DNA of 22,778 nt from a virus. The translations under genes were made by a program, and so were the position numbers. Shown piece by piece: positions 7,641-14,763 of the stretch. Positions within the stretch are counted from its first letter, which is position 1. Every line of letters begins with the position of its first letter. The notes under the pieces are model-generated. The model had not been told where the DNA came from, ran no database searches, and was given only the letters and a program-made list of their open reading frames with translations. Location: the IMG/VR virus record IMGVR_UViG_3300025122_000176, positions 1 to 22,778 of that record; one strand, given 5' to 3'.

Positions 7641-9008
7641 CTATTTTTTTCTAAACTCTTTGTATTTTTCTCGCAGTTGTTTCCCCTGCTCAACGGCTGT
7701 ATGAGCGTGCACACTTTCGATGGTCTGACCATTAGGCGGCAAGATTTTTATTTTAACCCTAGAGGGGTCCATAAATATAGGGAAGATCAAACCATCCGGT
7801 CCATTCCTATTTTTTGCAATAAAAACTCTACCCCCGTTTGTATTTTTATCTTCAATGGTTCTAGAAAAAGAAAAAATAAAATCTGCTACAAAGCATTTAT
7901 TGAATGCTTCTGAAATAGATTCCATCGTAATAACTTCTGCGTTTAATCCCGACCTGTTTGTTTGTGAAGCAGTATAGCAAGGGCACTTACACTCTTGCGC
8001 TATGCCTCTGAGGTCTTCATAAATAGTCTCCAGTTCATGTCTCTTTTCTTTTCTTATAACATTTGGTCGCAATAAATCTGCATAGTCAACAATAATCAAA
8101 TCAGGCTTAATGTCGCGCTGATGTAACCTTTCCAGATGATTACGAATAACATTAGGAGATGCTGTTTTGGTCGGGTACTCCTTGATAATTAATTGCCCTT
8201 CCAGTTCTTTTACCGTTTCATAGATACCTTCTTTGCAACTGAAAAGCTGAGAAATTGGGATCCCTGTCATGCAACTATCATAACGACTGGCAATCACCGT
8301 AGAACCTAATTCCAACGTGTAATGAATTACCGTCTTCCCTTGCTTCAAGGCTTCTGTGCCGAGGTGCACCAGAACCATTGACTTGCCTGCGCCCGTTGGC
8401 GCAATCACAACGCCGAGTTCTCCAGAACCGAGCCCTCCTTTGTTGTGGTCATCAATGATTTGCCAGCCACTGCTCACTGGGTTGCGTGCCTTAATTGTAA
8501 AGCGTTCTTCGAAGTCTGCTTTATAATCATATCCAAAATCGGTGCTAGCTCCAAGCTTAAGCGCGTCATTAATGACCGAACTGATTTCATCAAACGAGGA
8601 AGTTTCCAGCAAGCCCACCGATTGGATCATGGCTTCTTTTAATTTTTGCTTGCGGCAAAAGTCCAGCGCGGTTTCCTTGATATATTCTTCGCCGCCAATT
8701 TCTATCTCAGATTTATATATTCTTGCAAAGAAATCACGTGTTTGTTTTTGTATGGAAGCGTTTTCATCTTCTAGCTCTGCGCGAAATACAGTCAGCATGG
8801 CATCCTTCGACGGGTGAACACCATACTTTTTCTTGAACTCAAATATTTTCCGAGTGAAAACTTGAAGATACTTTAATTCAAAAAAATCAATTGCCAGGAC
8901 CTCTTGTAGCTGGTCAGCAAAGGCGCGTTGCTCCATAATAAGCTGAGCCAATCCCTCTTGGAAGGCTTTGCCAAATTTTGAAAAATCAGAATTCTCAGTT
9001 CGTGCCAT
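7641..9008 (-). CDS. DnaB-type replicative DNA helicase
   Basis: A 455-aa hexameric 5'-3' helicase of the RecA-fold DnaB family (T4 gp41 role). The N-terminal 160 residues are helical and would form the collar. The ATPase domain has Walker A APTGAGKS at 203-210, a catalytic Glu in HYTLELG (about 230-235), Walker B LIIVDYADLL (about 304-313), sensor-like YTASQTNRSG (about 345-354) and a late FIAKNRNGPDG arginine-finger region. I start it at the ATG at 9008 because GGAGG stands exactly 6 nt upstream; an earlier TTG at 9029 has no such site. It overlaps the exonuclease gene by 14 nt. No primase domain is present, so primase must lie elsewhere or come from the host. Confidence 0.93.
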   Translation of the reverse strand: MARTENSDFSKFGKAFQEGLAQLIMEQRAFADQLQEVLAIDFFELKYLQVFTRKIFEFKKKYGVHPSKDAMLTVFRAELEDENASIQKQTRDFFARIYKSEIEIGGEEYIKETALDFCRKQKLKEAMIQSVGLLETSSFDEISSVINDALKLGASTDFGYDYKADFEERFTIKARNPVSSGWQIIDDHNKGGLGSGELGVVIAPTGAGKSMVLVHLGTEALKQGKTVIHYTLELGSTVIASRYDSCMTGIPISQLFSCKEGIYETVKELEGQLIIKEYPTKTASPNVIRNHLERLHQRDIKPDLIIVDYADLLRPNVIRKEKRHELETIYEDLRGIAQECKCPCYTASQTNRSGLNAEVITMESISEAFNKCFVADFIFSFSRTIEDKNTNGGRVFIAKNRNGPDGLIFPIFMDPSRVKIKILPPNGQTIESVHAHTAVEQGKQLREKYKEFRKK

Positions 9009-9990
9009 CGGCAACCTCCGAGGCAACAATACGTTTCATTGTTTGAAACAAGCTTGACCAATCAAACGCCCCAAAGCCGTCCACCGTCATCATCTTTAAC
9101 ATCTCTGTTTTATTAAATTCCAAAGTTGTTTCCTCGACCGTATAGCGAATAATCTTTTTCGACTGGGGCGAAAGGCTGGGCAAATATAATTGCATTAGCC
9201 GATAGTTCTTCTCTATTATATCGCGACCAGCGAGAATGTTATGGTGTACTTTTAATTTTTTCTCGACTCTTTCGCAAAAATCAAAAAGCTCGTTAAAGGT
9301 ATAAGACTTCGCTTCCGCCAAGAAAGGAAATCTTTTTGAAATTGTCGCAAGTCCTGCTCCGCCTACGCCGGGGAGGTTATCGCTTTTGTCTCCGGCAATT
9401 GCTCGCGCCAAAGCGAAATTCAAAGGATGGATCCCGTGCTCTTCAGTGATCCTATGCTTATTCAAAGTAACCTTTTGAATGGGTCTATGCAATACAGTTT
9501 CATCGTCACACAATTGATAAAAATCTTTATCGCTTGATACAATAACTTTCTGCCACCCTCTCAAAGATGGCATACCAACCACATGTGCAATAACGTCGTC
9601 TGCTTCAATGGCTGGCAGCATTATCTGACAAACTGGCATGCAGTTTAAATATTCCACGAGGCGAGTCTGCTGCCAAACTTTATTTTTTAGCTCCTCATTC
9701 TCGGAAAGATTACGAATTTCTCTGTTGAGGCGAATGGGCTTGCGACCTTCTTTATAATTCTTATCCACAGCCTTCCGGCGTTGCGAACCGCCAGCGCCGT
9801 CCCAGGCGATTATTACCTGATCGGGCTTGGTTTCTCTGATTAACTTTTGGAGGATTTTCAAAAATCCTTTAGTGCCGCCGATTGGCTGACCGTTGGTGGA
9901 GAGGCTTGGATCTACGATGTATGCCCTAAAGTACATATTGAGGGCATCAATGATTAATATTCGGGGGGATGTCACAGTTCTATTATCCAA
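8995..9990 (-). CDS. 5'-3' exonuclease / flap endonuclease (RNase H type)
   Basis: A 331-aa structure-specific nuclease of the PIN/FEN superfamily, likely removing RNA primers and flaps. It has the metal-binding motifs in order: LIIDALNMYFRAY (D15), AWDGAGGSQRR followed by basic NYKEGRK, AIEADDVIAHV, VIVSSDKDFYQL, and the helix-hairpin-helix motif GDKSDNLPGVGG. It is a free-standing exonuclease, not fused to a polymerase, and the family A polymerase encoded upstream lacks any such domain, so the two may act together. The start is uncertain. TTG at 9990 gives the N-terminus read here; GTG at 9978 is the alternative. Neither has a good Shine-Dalgarno site. First gene of its unit. Confidence 0.93.
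   Translation of the reverse strand: MDNRTVTSPRILIIDALNMYFRAYIVDPSLSTNGQPIGGTKGFLKILQKLIRETKPDQVIIAWDGAGGSQRRKAVDKNYKEGRKPIRLNREIRNLSENEELKNKVWQQTRLVEYLNCMPVCQIMLPAIEADDVIAHVVGMPSLRGWQKVIVSSDKDFYQLCDDETVLHRPIQKVTLNKHRITEEHGIHPLNFALARAIAGDKSDNLPGVGGAGLATISKRFPFLAEAKSYTFNELFDFCERVEKKLKVHHNILAGRDIIEKNYRLMQLYLPSLSPQSKKIIRYTVEETTLEFNKTEMLKMMTVDGFGAFDWSSLFQTMKRIVASEVADGTN
9015..9019 (-). promoter_or_regulatory. ribosome binding site that fixes the helicase start
   Basis: A full GGAGG lies inside the end of the exonuclease gene, 6 nt before the ATG at 9008. It rules out the longer reading from the TTG at 9029. Confidence 0.85.
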
Positions 9991-10006
9991 GTTCTTCGAT
10001 GTTCAT
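9983..10006 (-). other. seven-codon mini-ORF in the exonuclease leader
   Basis: ATG at 10006 begins MNIEELG and ends at TAA followed immediately by TAG. The ATG sits at the predicted transcription start of the promoter just upstream, and the stop overlaps the first codons of the exonuclease reading frame. It could be translated as a leaderless peptide and feed ribosomes to the weak TTG or GTG start. It may also be chance. Confidence 0.25.
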
Positions 10007-10012
10007 ATCTAT

Positions 10013-10041
10013 ACTATATGACAATGGGCGAATAAAGTCAA
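10013..10041 (-). promoter_or_regulatory. sigma70-type promoter for the 9990-5184 unit
   Basis: TTGACT (10041-10036), 17 bp, TATAGT (10018-10013), with an A-tract just upstream that begins in the TAA stop of the secreted-protein gene. The predicted start is near 10006. It would drive exonuclease, helicase and reductase. Confidence 0.7.
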
Positions 10042-10048
10042 GCGCTTT

Positions 10049-10675
10049 TTAGCGATTGCGTCGTTTATGCTTGATAGGCTTATGACTCTTATAATTTTTA
10101 TTTTTAGAACGCTTTTGATAATAGTCCCGAGGGCGTACCTTCCGCTTCTTGAATTTTTGTGGCTTCTGGCGGCGGTGCTTGTGGCGGTGACCATATGGAT
10201 CATGAAGGGTCGTTCGCGGTTTGGCTCGATGATGACGATAGTGCATCCGGTGAGGGTGGTGAACGTACCCTTTATATCCTGGACTGTACTGGTACCAGTC
10301 ATAAGTATAATGGTGGCGATATGGCTTGAAATAGTATTGCGCTCGGTAGCCCATGCAAGCCCAATATTGCTGCCGGTGGGCTTGCCAGTGACGATGAACC
10401 ATCCGAATGATCTCGTCTGGCACGTACCCATAAAACAGCCAGGTATGCTTGCTTGAATCGAATTCAGCCACAAGGAAATCTGTACTATAATGCCCTTCTG
10501 TATAGCCAAAGTAAATCGTTGGTGCGGAGGCTTTGTGCCAAACAACATTATAACTATAGTGATAAATCGATTGCGGTGCCGGGTCACAAGGTTGCGCTTG
10601 ACTTACGCCGTTTCCAAAAACCAACAAAAACAAAAATGTTAGCGATGTTGTGGTAAAGAATAATTTATTTTTCAT
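10049..10675 (-). CDS. secreted, strongly basic His/Tyr/Lys/Arg-rich protein of unknown function
   Basis: A 208-aa protein with a textbook signal peptide: MKNK, a hydrophobic core with LTFLFLLVF, and a probable cleavage after VSQA near residue 27. The mature part begins with an ordered-looking region rich in Tyr, His and Trp (residues about 30-120). It ends in about 60 residues dominated by Lys, Arg and His (KFKKRKVRPRDYY, KHKRRNR). I do not recognise it. The ATG at 10675 lies 11 nt inside the end of recA and has GAGG 9 nt upstream, so it is coupled to recA; longer in-frame starts are rejected. Alternative frames are also open here because of the codon bias, but only this one has a start site and a signal peptide. 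Possible roles are binding to the envelope, a nucleic acid or a superinfecting phage; none is shown. Confidence 0.75.
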   Translation of the reverse strand: MKNKLFFTTTSLTFLFLLVFGNGVSQAQPCDPAPQSIYHYSYNVVWHKASAPTIYFGYTEGHYSTDFLVAEFDSSKHTWLFYGYVPDEIIRMVHRHWQAHRQQYWACMGYRAQYYFKPYRHHYTYDWYQYSPGYKGYVHHPHRMHYRHHRAKPRTTLHDPYGHRHKHRRQKPQKFKKRKVRPRDYYQKRSKNKNYKSHKPIKHKRRNR

Positions 10676-11798
10676 TTTCAGTTTCCTCGTCATCTCCATA
10701 AAAATCAGATGCTTCGCCCAAACGTTTATCAAATTTTAGGATGACCTCTTCATCCATAATCTGAAGCACTCTGGTGCGAAACTTTTCTTCTTTAAGCTTG
10801 CCCATCCAGTGCGCGGTTTGGAACTTATCCACCGAACCATCCTCGTGGACTAGCTGGAACCATGCGCCAGCGTTCTTCAAGTTGTCAGAACCTTTGATGG
10901 CATCAAGCCAACTCTCTTCATCCTGAACTCCGATCTCTCCGCCCCAAAGAATTTTGAAGGCACTTTGCCTTCCTTGAGTACCAAAGCGAGATTTCTGAAT
11001 CTTTGCTTTGACTTCAGAACCAATGCGGAAGCCCTTGTCGTCCATGACAAAGGCGTTCTTGGCTTTGCGACCAGTCAGCCAGATTCGAAGTGAATAGGCA
11101 TAATGCATTGCCTTCCCACCGGGGGTGAAATAAGGCGTCGTAAGAGCCTCGGCAACATTCATGGTAATGTTTGTCTTAAGCTGGTTGAGCACTAAGAACG
11201 TTGATTGGCTGTTCGCAATCGGCACGGTCAGCTTTGACATCCCCTTTGATAAAATCCTCGGCTTCACTGCCATAGACGACAGCGGGTTAAAATCACCCTC
11301 TATATCTGTTGTCGATGGCGTGAGAGCCAAAGAGTCCCAGATGAAAAGCATGCGGTTTTCGTTTGTCCCTAACAGATCCTCAATAGTTTCCAAAACAAAC
11401 TCAACTGATTGAGCCTGTACATACAGCACACGATCAATATCGCATCCACTGCGAGCCAAAAAATCGGGGTCAATCGCGGATTCAGAATCAAAATAAATTA
11501 CATCAATGCCCATCTTCTGAGCATTTGATGCGACTTGGGCGGCTAGAAATGATTTACCCGTGGATTCTAATCCCGCGATTTCAGTAATTTTTCCGACTGG
11601 AATTCCTGCCAAGTGCCCGCGGCAAATAATGGAGTCTAGCCAGCGTGAGCCTGTGGGGATCCAATCACAAACCTCTGTGGGGTTTTTTTCTGCTAGGTTG
11701 TGCGCGACATTAAGTCCCGCTTTCTTATTGATGAGGGCTCGCATGTCGGCAATACTTAATTTGCCGACTTTTGTTTTTCCCGATTTTGGTCTTGCCAT
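10665..11798 (-). CDS. RecA/UvsX-type recombinase
   Basis: A 377-aa strand-exchange ATPase. A basic N-terminus (MARPKSGKTK) leads to the RecA core. Walker A is GLESTGKS at 76-83 and Walker B is LFIWDSLAL with D155. A DNA-binding-loop-like region follows with PLSSMAVKPRILSKG. Later, VLNQLKTNI and YFTPGGKAMHYAYSLRIWL match the conserved NQ and PGG segments of RecA. The C-terminus is acidic, as in many RecA proteins. It probably serves phage recombination-dependent replication and repair together with the ssDNA-binding protein encoded just upstream. The ATG at 11798 is chosen because GGAGG lies 5 nt before it; a GTG-initiated extension to 11837 would read through that site. RecA and UvsX are hard to tell apart by eye. 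Confidence 0.93.
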   Translation of the reverse strand: MARPKSGKTKVGKLSIADMRALINKKAGLNVAHNLAEKNPTEVCDWIPTGSRWLDSIICRGHLAGIPVGKITEIAGLESTGKSFLAAQVASNAQKMGIDVIYFDSESAIDPDFLARSGCDIDRVLYVQAQSVEFVLETIEDLLGTNENRMLFIWDSLALTPSTTDIEGDFNPLSSMAVKPRILSKGMSKLTVPIANSQSTFLVLNQLKTNITMNVAEALTTPYFTPGGKAMHYAYSLRIWLTGRKAKNAFVMDDKGFRIGSEVKAKIQKSRFGTQGRQSAFKILWGGEIGVQDEESWLDAIKGSDNLKNAGAWFQLVHEDGSVDKFQTAHWMGKLKEEKFRTRVLQIMDEEVILKFDKRLGEASDFYGDDEETENEK

Positions 11799-11803
11799 TT
11801 CTT

Positions 11804-11808
11804 CCTCC
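11804..11808 (-). promoter_or_regulatory. ribosome binding site that fixes the recombinase start
   Basis: GGAGG is 5 nt before the ATG at 11798. It selects the shorter reading of the RecA-like gene. Confidence 0.85.
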
Positions 11809-11830
11809 GGTCGAGTGACACATTGATGGC

Positions 11831-11865
11831 GAGGCACCTGATAACCCTATGCCTCCCTGTGGGGA
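11831..11865 (-). promoter_or_regulatory. two small hairpins in the ssb-recA intergenic gap
   Basis: GAGGCA and TGCCTC (11831-11855) form a 6-bp stem with a 13-nt loop. Just upstream on the message, TCCC and GGGA (11854-11865) form a 4-bp stem with a 4-nt loop, sharing two bases with the first stem so that only one can form fully. No U-run follows, so this is not an intrinsic terminator. It could tune recA translation or be an RNA-processing point. Confidence 0.3.
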
Positions 11866-11871
11866 TTATTC

Positions 11872-12645
11872 CTAACTGCCGAGCAGTTCGTCAAAAGCAT
11901 CTGAAACGGAAGTTGCCTCGGAAGACTTACCACTGTCAGCAGACGAAGCATACTTTACAGTTTCGGTTGAGGCAGTTTCAGCATCTTCATCGGACAGAAG
12001 GAATTCATCGAGAAGTGCCTGAGTCTCCGCTGAAGTTTTGCGATCAAACAAATCCTCAAACTTCGGGATCCCTTCCAAAAGCTCTTTGCAGCGTTCTGGT
12101 GTGACATCTTCACAGAACTGCGTAGTGGAACGCTTTGGCGTGAGTTTGGTCAGCGGGAACTGACCTCCGGGGGGCTTGCCATACTTCATAACTAGGTCTG
12201 TGCCTGCGTCGGTGTCGGTAATGTCGCCATATTCTGGATTCAAAACCAAGTTGAGGAGGGTTTCGTACGCCATCTTGCCGTAACCCCAGACACGGACACC
12301 TTGTTCTTCCTCTCCGCGAACTAGAACGGGAGAGAAGAATCGTTGGCGAGCAAAAAGGGACTTTGCCATCTTCTTACTTCCATCATTGTCTTCGCGCCAA
12401 AGCTGACTAGCGAAATCGCAAACCGGGCAATCGTCTCCATAGTTTTTTTTCGGGCACAAGAAGCCCGATGCCTTGCCTACATTATAGTGAAACCAATAAT
12501 CTTTGAACGGATCCCCATCTGCGGTTGGGATGATCCGAATTGTTTGTTCGCCGTCTTGAGGCTTCCAAAACCCGCTGGATCTAGAACCGCCGCGGTTCTC
12601 AAGTGCATATTTTCTTTGTTGAATCTTTTTTATGTCAATAGCCAT
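11872..12645 (-). CDS. T4 gp32-like single-stranded DNA-binding protein
   Basis: A 257-aa protein with the three-part plan of T4 gp32. The N-terminal basic segment (IKKIQQRKYALENR) would give cooperative binding. The core has a zinc site formed by H53, C64, C73 and C76 (LCPKKNYGDDCPVC), with spacing close to the His-Cys-Cys-Cys site of gp32. The Ser/Asp/Glu-rich tail ends in SVSDAFDELLGS and would recruit replication partners. It coats ssDNA at the fork and in recombination; its place directly before recA suits that. An AGGAG lies 8 nt before the ATG at 12645, and a hairpin sits at the start of the message. First gene of its unit. Confidence 0.88.
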   Translation of the reverse strand: MAIDIKKIQQRKYALENRGGSRSSGFWKPQDGEQTIRIIPTADGDPFKDYWFHYNVGKASGFLCPKKNYGDDCPVCDFASQLWREDNDGSKKMAKSLFARQRFFSPVLVRGEEEQGVRVWGYGKMAYETLLNLVLNPEYGDITDTDAGTDLVMKYGKPPGGQFPLTKLTPKRSTTQFCEDVTPERCKELLEGIPKFEDLFDRKTSAETQALLDEFLLSDEDAETASTETVKYASSADSGKSSEATSVSDAFDELLGS

Positions 12646-12670
12646 TAATTTTTCTCCTAACTATTAAAGC

Positions 12671-12694
12671 AAACTTAGCTAATCTTCTAAGTTT
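12671..12694 (-). promoter_or_regulatory. hairpin at the 5' end of the ssb message
   Basis: AAACTTAG, an 8-nt loop and CTAAGTTT form a perfect 8-bp stem. It begins about 2 nt after the predicted transcription start near 12696 and ends 13 nt before the AGGAG site. In T4 the gp32 message is controlled by its own protein through a 5' RNA structure; a similar role or simple RNA stabilisation is inferred. Confidence 0.5.
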
Positions 12695-12702
12695 CTACCT
12701 AC

Positions 12703-12731
12703 ACTATAACACAGTGCCAACACCTTGTCAA
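12703..12731 (-). promoter_or_regulatory. sigma70-type promoter for the ssb-recA unit
   Basis: TTGACA (12731-12726), 17 bp, TATAGT (12708-12703). The A-tract upstream starts in the TAA stop of the tubulin-like gene. It would drive ssb, recA and the secreted protein. Confidence 0.75.
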
Positions 12732-12739
12732 GCATTTTT

Positions 12740-13573
12740 TTATTTTTGTATTGCTGAACTGCGATACGCTGCATAAATGTAGTCATCCGCATAGTTTGTT
12801 GAATATATTCCATAAGATACAACCGCCTGGTCGTGTCCTGCTTCTGATATTTGCATGTTAATTTTTTCAAGTAAGGTTACATCTGTTGCAAGTTTTTCTT
12901 CATTAATAGCATAATAATAACACTTCTCGCGAGGATAGTCAAGTGGAAAAAACATATTTTCTTCGCCGGTTTCGAAGTCCTTAATCCCGATTGTTAAAAT
13001 CCGGGAAGCTTCGTGGGGCGTTGCCAAGGTCCCATGGTCTGCGGCTGTTCGAGAGAATATCTCAATCATATGTAAAGTGGAAGCGATGGTTTGACGAATC
13101 GTAGAATAGTAAGTCTTTACCGTCATGTTTGGTAAGATTGTGCCAACCAGTTCGAGGTCCACGAAAATTATTTTTTCAAAGACAGCGGATCTGGCATACT
13201 CCTGCAAGACACCTCGCACCATCTGCTCATTAAGTTTCTCCCTCTCCGAAAGCATTTTAATATTTGTCTTGAGATATAAAATAGTAATGTTGCATTCCCT
13301 GATCTCCGATAATATTTTCAATGACGTTGCCGATACAGGTTCCGAGCCGTCTACAATAAATAAAACATCGTCAGCGACAGAGTTTAAAAACTTCTTGAGC
13401 GAAGGGCATTGCGCCTCATATTGCTCAGGATCGTTTTGAGGTTCAATATAAAATTTCTTACCATAAACTCGTTTGTCGCCCGTCAGGATATTATACACAG
13501 TATATTGCGGGTACTTCTTGAATTCTTTAGCGAGGGCGCATGCCGATTCACCCAAGCCAATAATGTTGCTCAT
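12740..13573 (-). CDS. putative FtsZ/tubulin-fold protein with degenerate GTP signature
   Basis: A 277-aa protein whose layout follows FtsZ. It has a first strand and glycine turn, IIGLGESACALAKEF (4-18), where FtsZ has its GxGGxG turn. Next comes strand LFIVDGSEPVSATS (71-84) in the place of the GGGTGTG signature, then a helix, strand ITILYLKTN, a long helix with LNEQMVRGVLQEYA, and strand KIIFVDLELV. The C-terminal sheet has RILTIGIKDF and ends with VVSYGIYSTNYADDYIYAAY. The GTP signature is not conserved, so it may bind nucleotide weakly or not at all. Phage tubulins such as PhuZ position DNA in the cell; nothing shows that here. The ATG at 13573 overlaps the polymerase stop as ATGA, with AAAGG 8 nt upstream. 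The call is by eye; otherwise it is an unknown phage protein. Confidence 0.45.
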   Translation of the reverse strand: MSNIIGLGESACALAKEFKKYPQYTVYNILTGDKRVYGKKFYIEPQNDPEQYEAQCPSLKKFLNSVADDVLFIVDGSEPVSATSLKILSEIRECNITILYLKTNIKMLSEREKLNEQMVRGVLQEYARSAVFEKIIFVDLELVGTILPNMTVKTYYSTIRQTIASTLHMIEIFSRTAADHGTLATPHEASRILTIGIKDFETGEENMFFPLDYPREKCYYYAINEEKLATDVTLLEKINMQISEAGHDQAVVSYGIYSTNYADDYIYAAYRSSAIQK

Positions 13574-14757
13574 CTGATATACCTTTTCATATTGCCATAG
13601 TCTTTACCCACTGAGACGTTTGTAAGATATCTTCCAAAATCGGTGTCGCTAAATACTGCAATAATATCGTTTAATAAATTAGTGTCCTCTTTTGCAAAAT
13701 CAATCACCATGGAGTCGTGGAGTAAAAAAGCGATGTCCGACTTCTTATCTTGTAATATTTTACCAACTTCTACTGCTCTCTTTAAGAACAAATCGCTCGT
13801 GGTGCTCTGAATAATATAATTTAATGCGTGATGGTCGTCCGCTGGAATCACCCTATCGAAGAAAGTTTTTACTTGGTTCTCCTCGAAGTATTTTTGGACC
13901 ACAGCTTCTCTATTATACGCACGGCTGGCTAGGCGATCTTTTGAACTGGGATTATAGAGCCACGCAAATATTCTCCGCTTTGCATCGTCTCTCGTTACCT
14001 GCCCCCTATAAACATTTTTGACGTTCCACTCGTGTAAATCTTCTTGTGGTTGTTCGCGACCCGACAACGCTAGGAGGGTGCGAAGCTCGGCGGCATTGAA
14101 GTCAAGCTCTACAAAATAATTATTTTTTGGTTTAATAATAGACCGGAAAGTCCGGTCCAACGTAAGAATTGGAAAACTAGACTTGGTTGTTGTCAAGCGA
14201 CCTGTTTTCGATTTAAATGGATCATAGTCTATACGGTGTCGGTTTTTAACAGCGAGTTTCTTATACAGTGATCGTGCACGGGGGCGGGAGATCATCTTTT
14301 GAAGAGGCGAGAAGTCAATCTCCAAATCGCGCTCTTTAATCGCTGCCAACATTTTTACCACAGACAGTAGAAAATCATAATTTTCTGGCTTCGGATAATT
14401 TTCAATAACGTGTTGGGTGATCTGATTGCGCAACTCACAATAATCCAATAAAAACTTTTCTGGTATCAGATCATAAAAACAATTTTGTTCTAAATCTACT
14501 TTTGCGGTCTGACATGCACTGAGATGGTGGCGAAGGTGTCCGTTGAGTGCCAACCACTCCTCTTTCTTGCTCAGAGGGCATACCTCGTGCATAGGTTTGC
14601 CTGCGCAGTACAAATTGGCATACAAAACTGGTAGGTCTAGGTGCGAAGAATATTTCCACGTGGCAGTTAAGCCCGCGGGAATCTGACCGGAAAGGAATGA
14701 GCCTTGCACATATACACCAGCGCACTCTTTTTTGGTGTCCAAGTTTTGAAAAATCAA
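13570..14757 (-). CDS. reduced family A DNA polymerase (palm/fingers only), motif C HDS
   Basis: A 395-aa protein with the polymerase A core but no 3'-5' or 5'-3' exonuclease domain; E. coli Pol I has 928 residues. A TGRLTT motif lies at 185-190. Motif A is VELDFNAAELR, with D219, the steric-gate Glu E224 and R226. Motif B has R256, K260 and F264 with the exact spacing of Pol I R754, K758 and F762. A conserved NYIIQSTTSD lies at 313-322. Motif C is LLHDSMVIDF, with D348 present but Ser349 where most enzymes have Glu. The start is TTG at 14757 with only AGG before it. The frame is open up to the TAG of the preceding gene, two codons earlier. It may be a gap-filling or translesion enzyme. Confidence 0.8.
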   Translation of the reverse strand: MIFQNLDTKKECAGVYVQGSFLSGQIPAGLTATWKYSSHLDLPVLYANLYCAGKPMHEVCPLSKKEEWLALNGHLRHHLSACQTAKVDLEQNCFYDLIPEKFLLDYCELRNQITQHVIENYPKPENYDFLLSVVKMLAAIKERDLEIDFSPLQKMISRPRARSLYKKLAVKNRHRIDYDPFKSKTGRLTTTKSSFPILTLDRTFRSIIKPKNNYFVELDFNAAELRTLLALSGREQPQEDLHEWNVKNVYRGQVTRDDAKRRIFAWLYNPSSKDRLASRAYNREAVVQKYFEENQVKTFFDRVIPADDHHALNYIIQSTTSDLFLKRAVEVGKILQDKKSDIAFLLHDSMVIDFAKEDTNLLNDIIAVFSDTDFGRYLTNVSVGKDYGNMKRYIR

Positions 14758-14763
14758 AATAGC

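Noticed and set aside
7626-7643. Helicase TAG stop in frame with the GTG of the reductase, four codons away
   Set aside because: The reductase has its own AGGGG site at good spacing, and fusion of these two well-known enzymes is implausible. TAG also ends the ssb and hub genes where the next gene is in another frame, so amber is a normal stop here.
8995-9029. Longer helicase start at the TTG at 9029
   Set aside because: The ATG at 9008 has GGAGG at ideal spacing; the extension would lie across that site.
10067-10456. Plus-strand 129-aa hydrophobic ORF opposite the secreted basic protein, and a same-strand 192-aa ORF in another frame
   Set aside because: Both follow from the skewed His/Arg/Tyr/Lys codon content of the real gene. 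Neither shows a ribosome site as convincing as the one before 10675, and they run against or across the coding frame.
11844-11850. Copy of the operator half-site heptamer ATAGGGT in the loop of the recA leader hairpin
   Set aside because: A given 7-mer is expected a few times by chance on both strands of this window, and no second arm is present.
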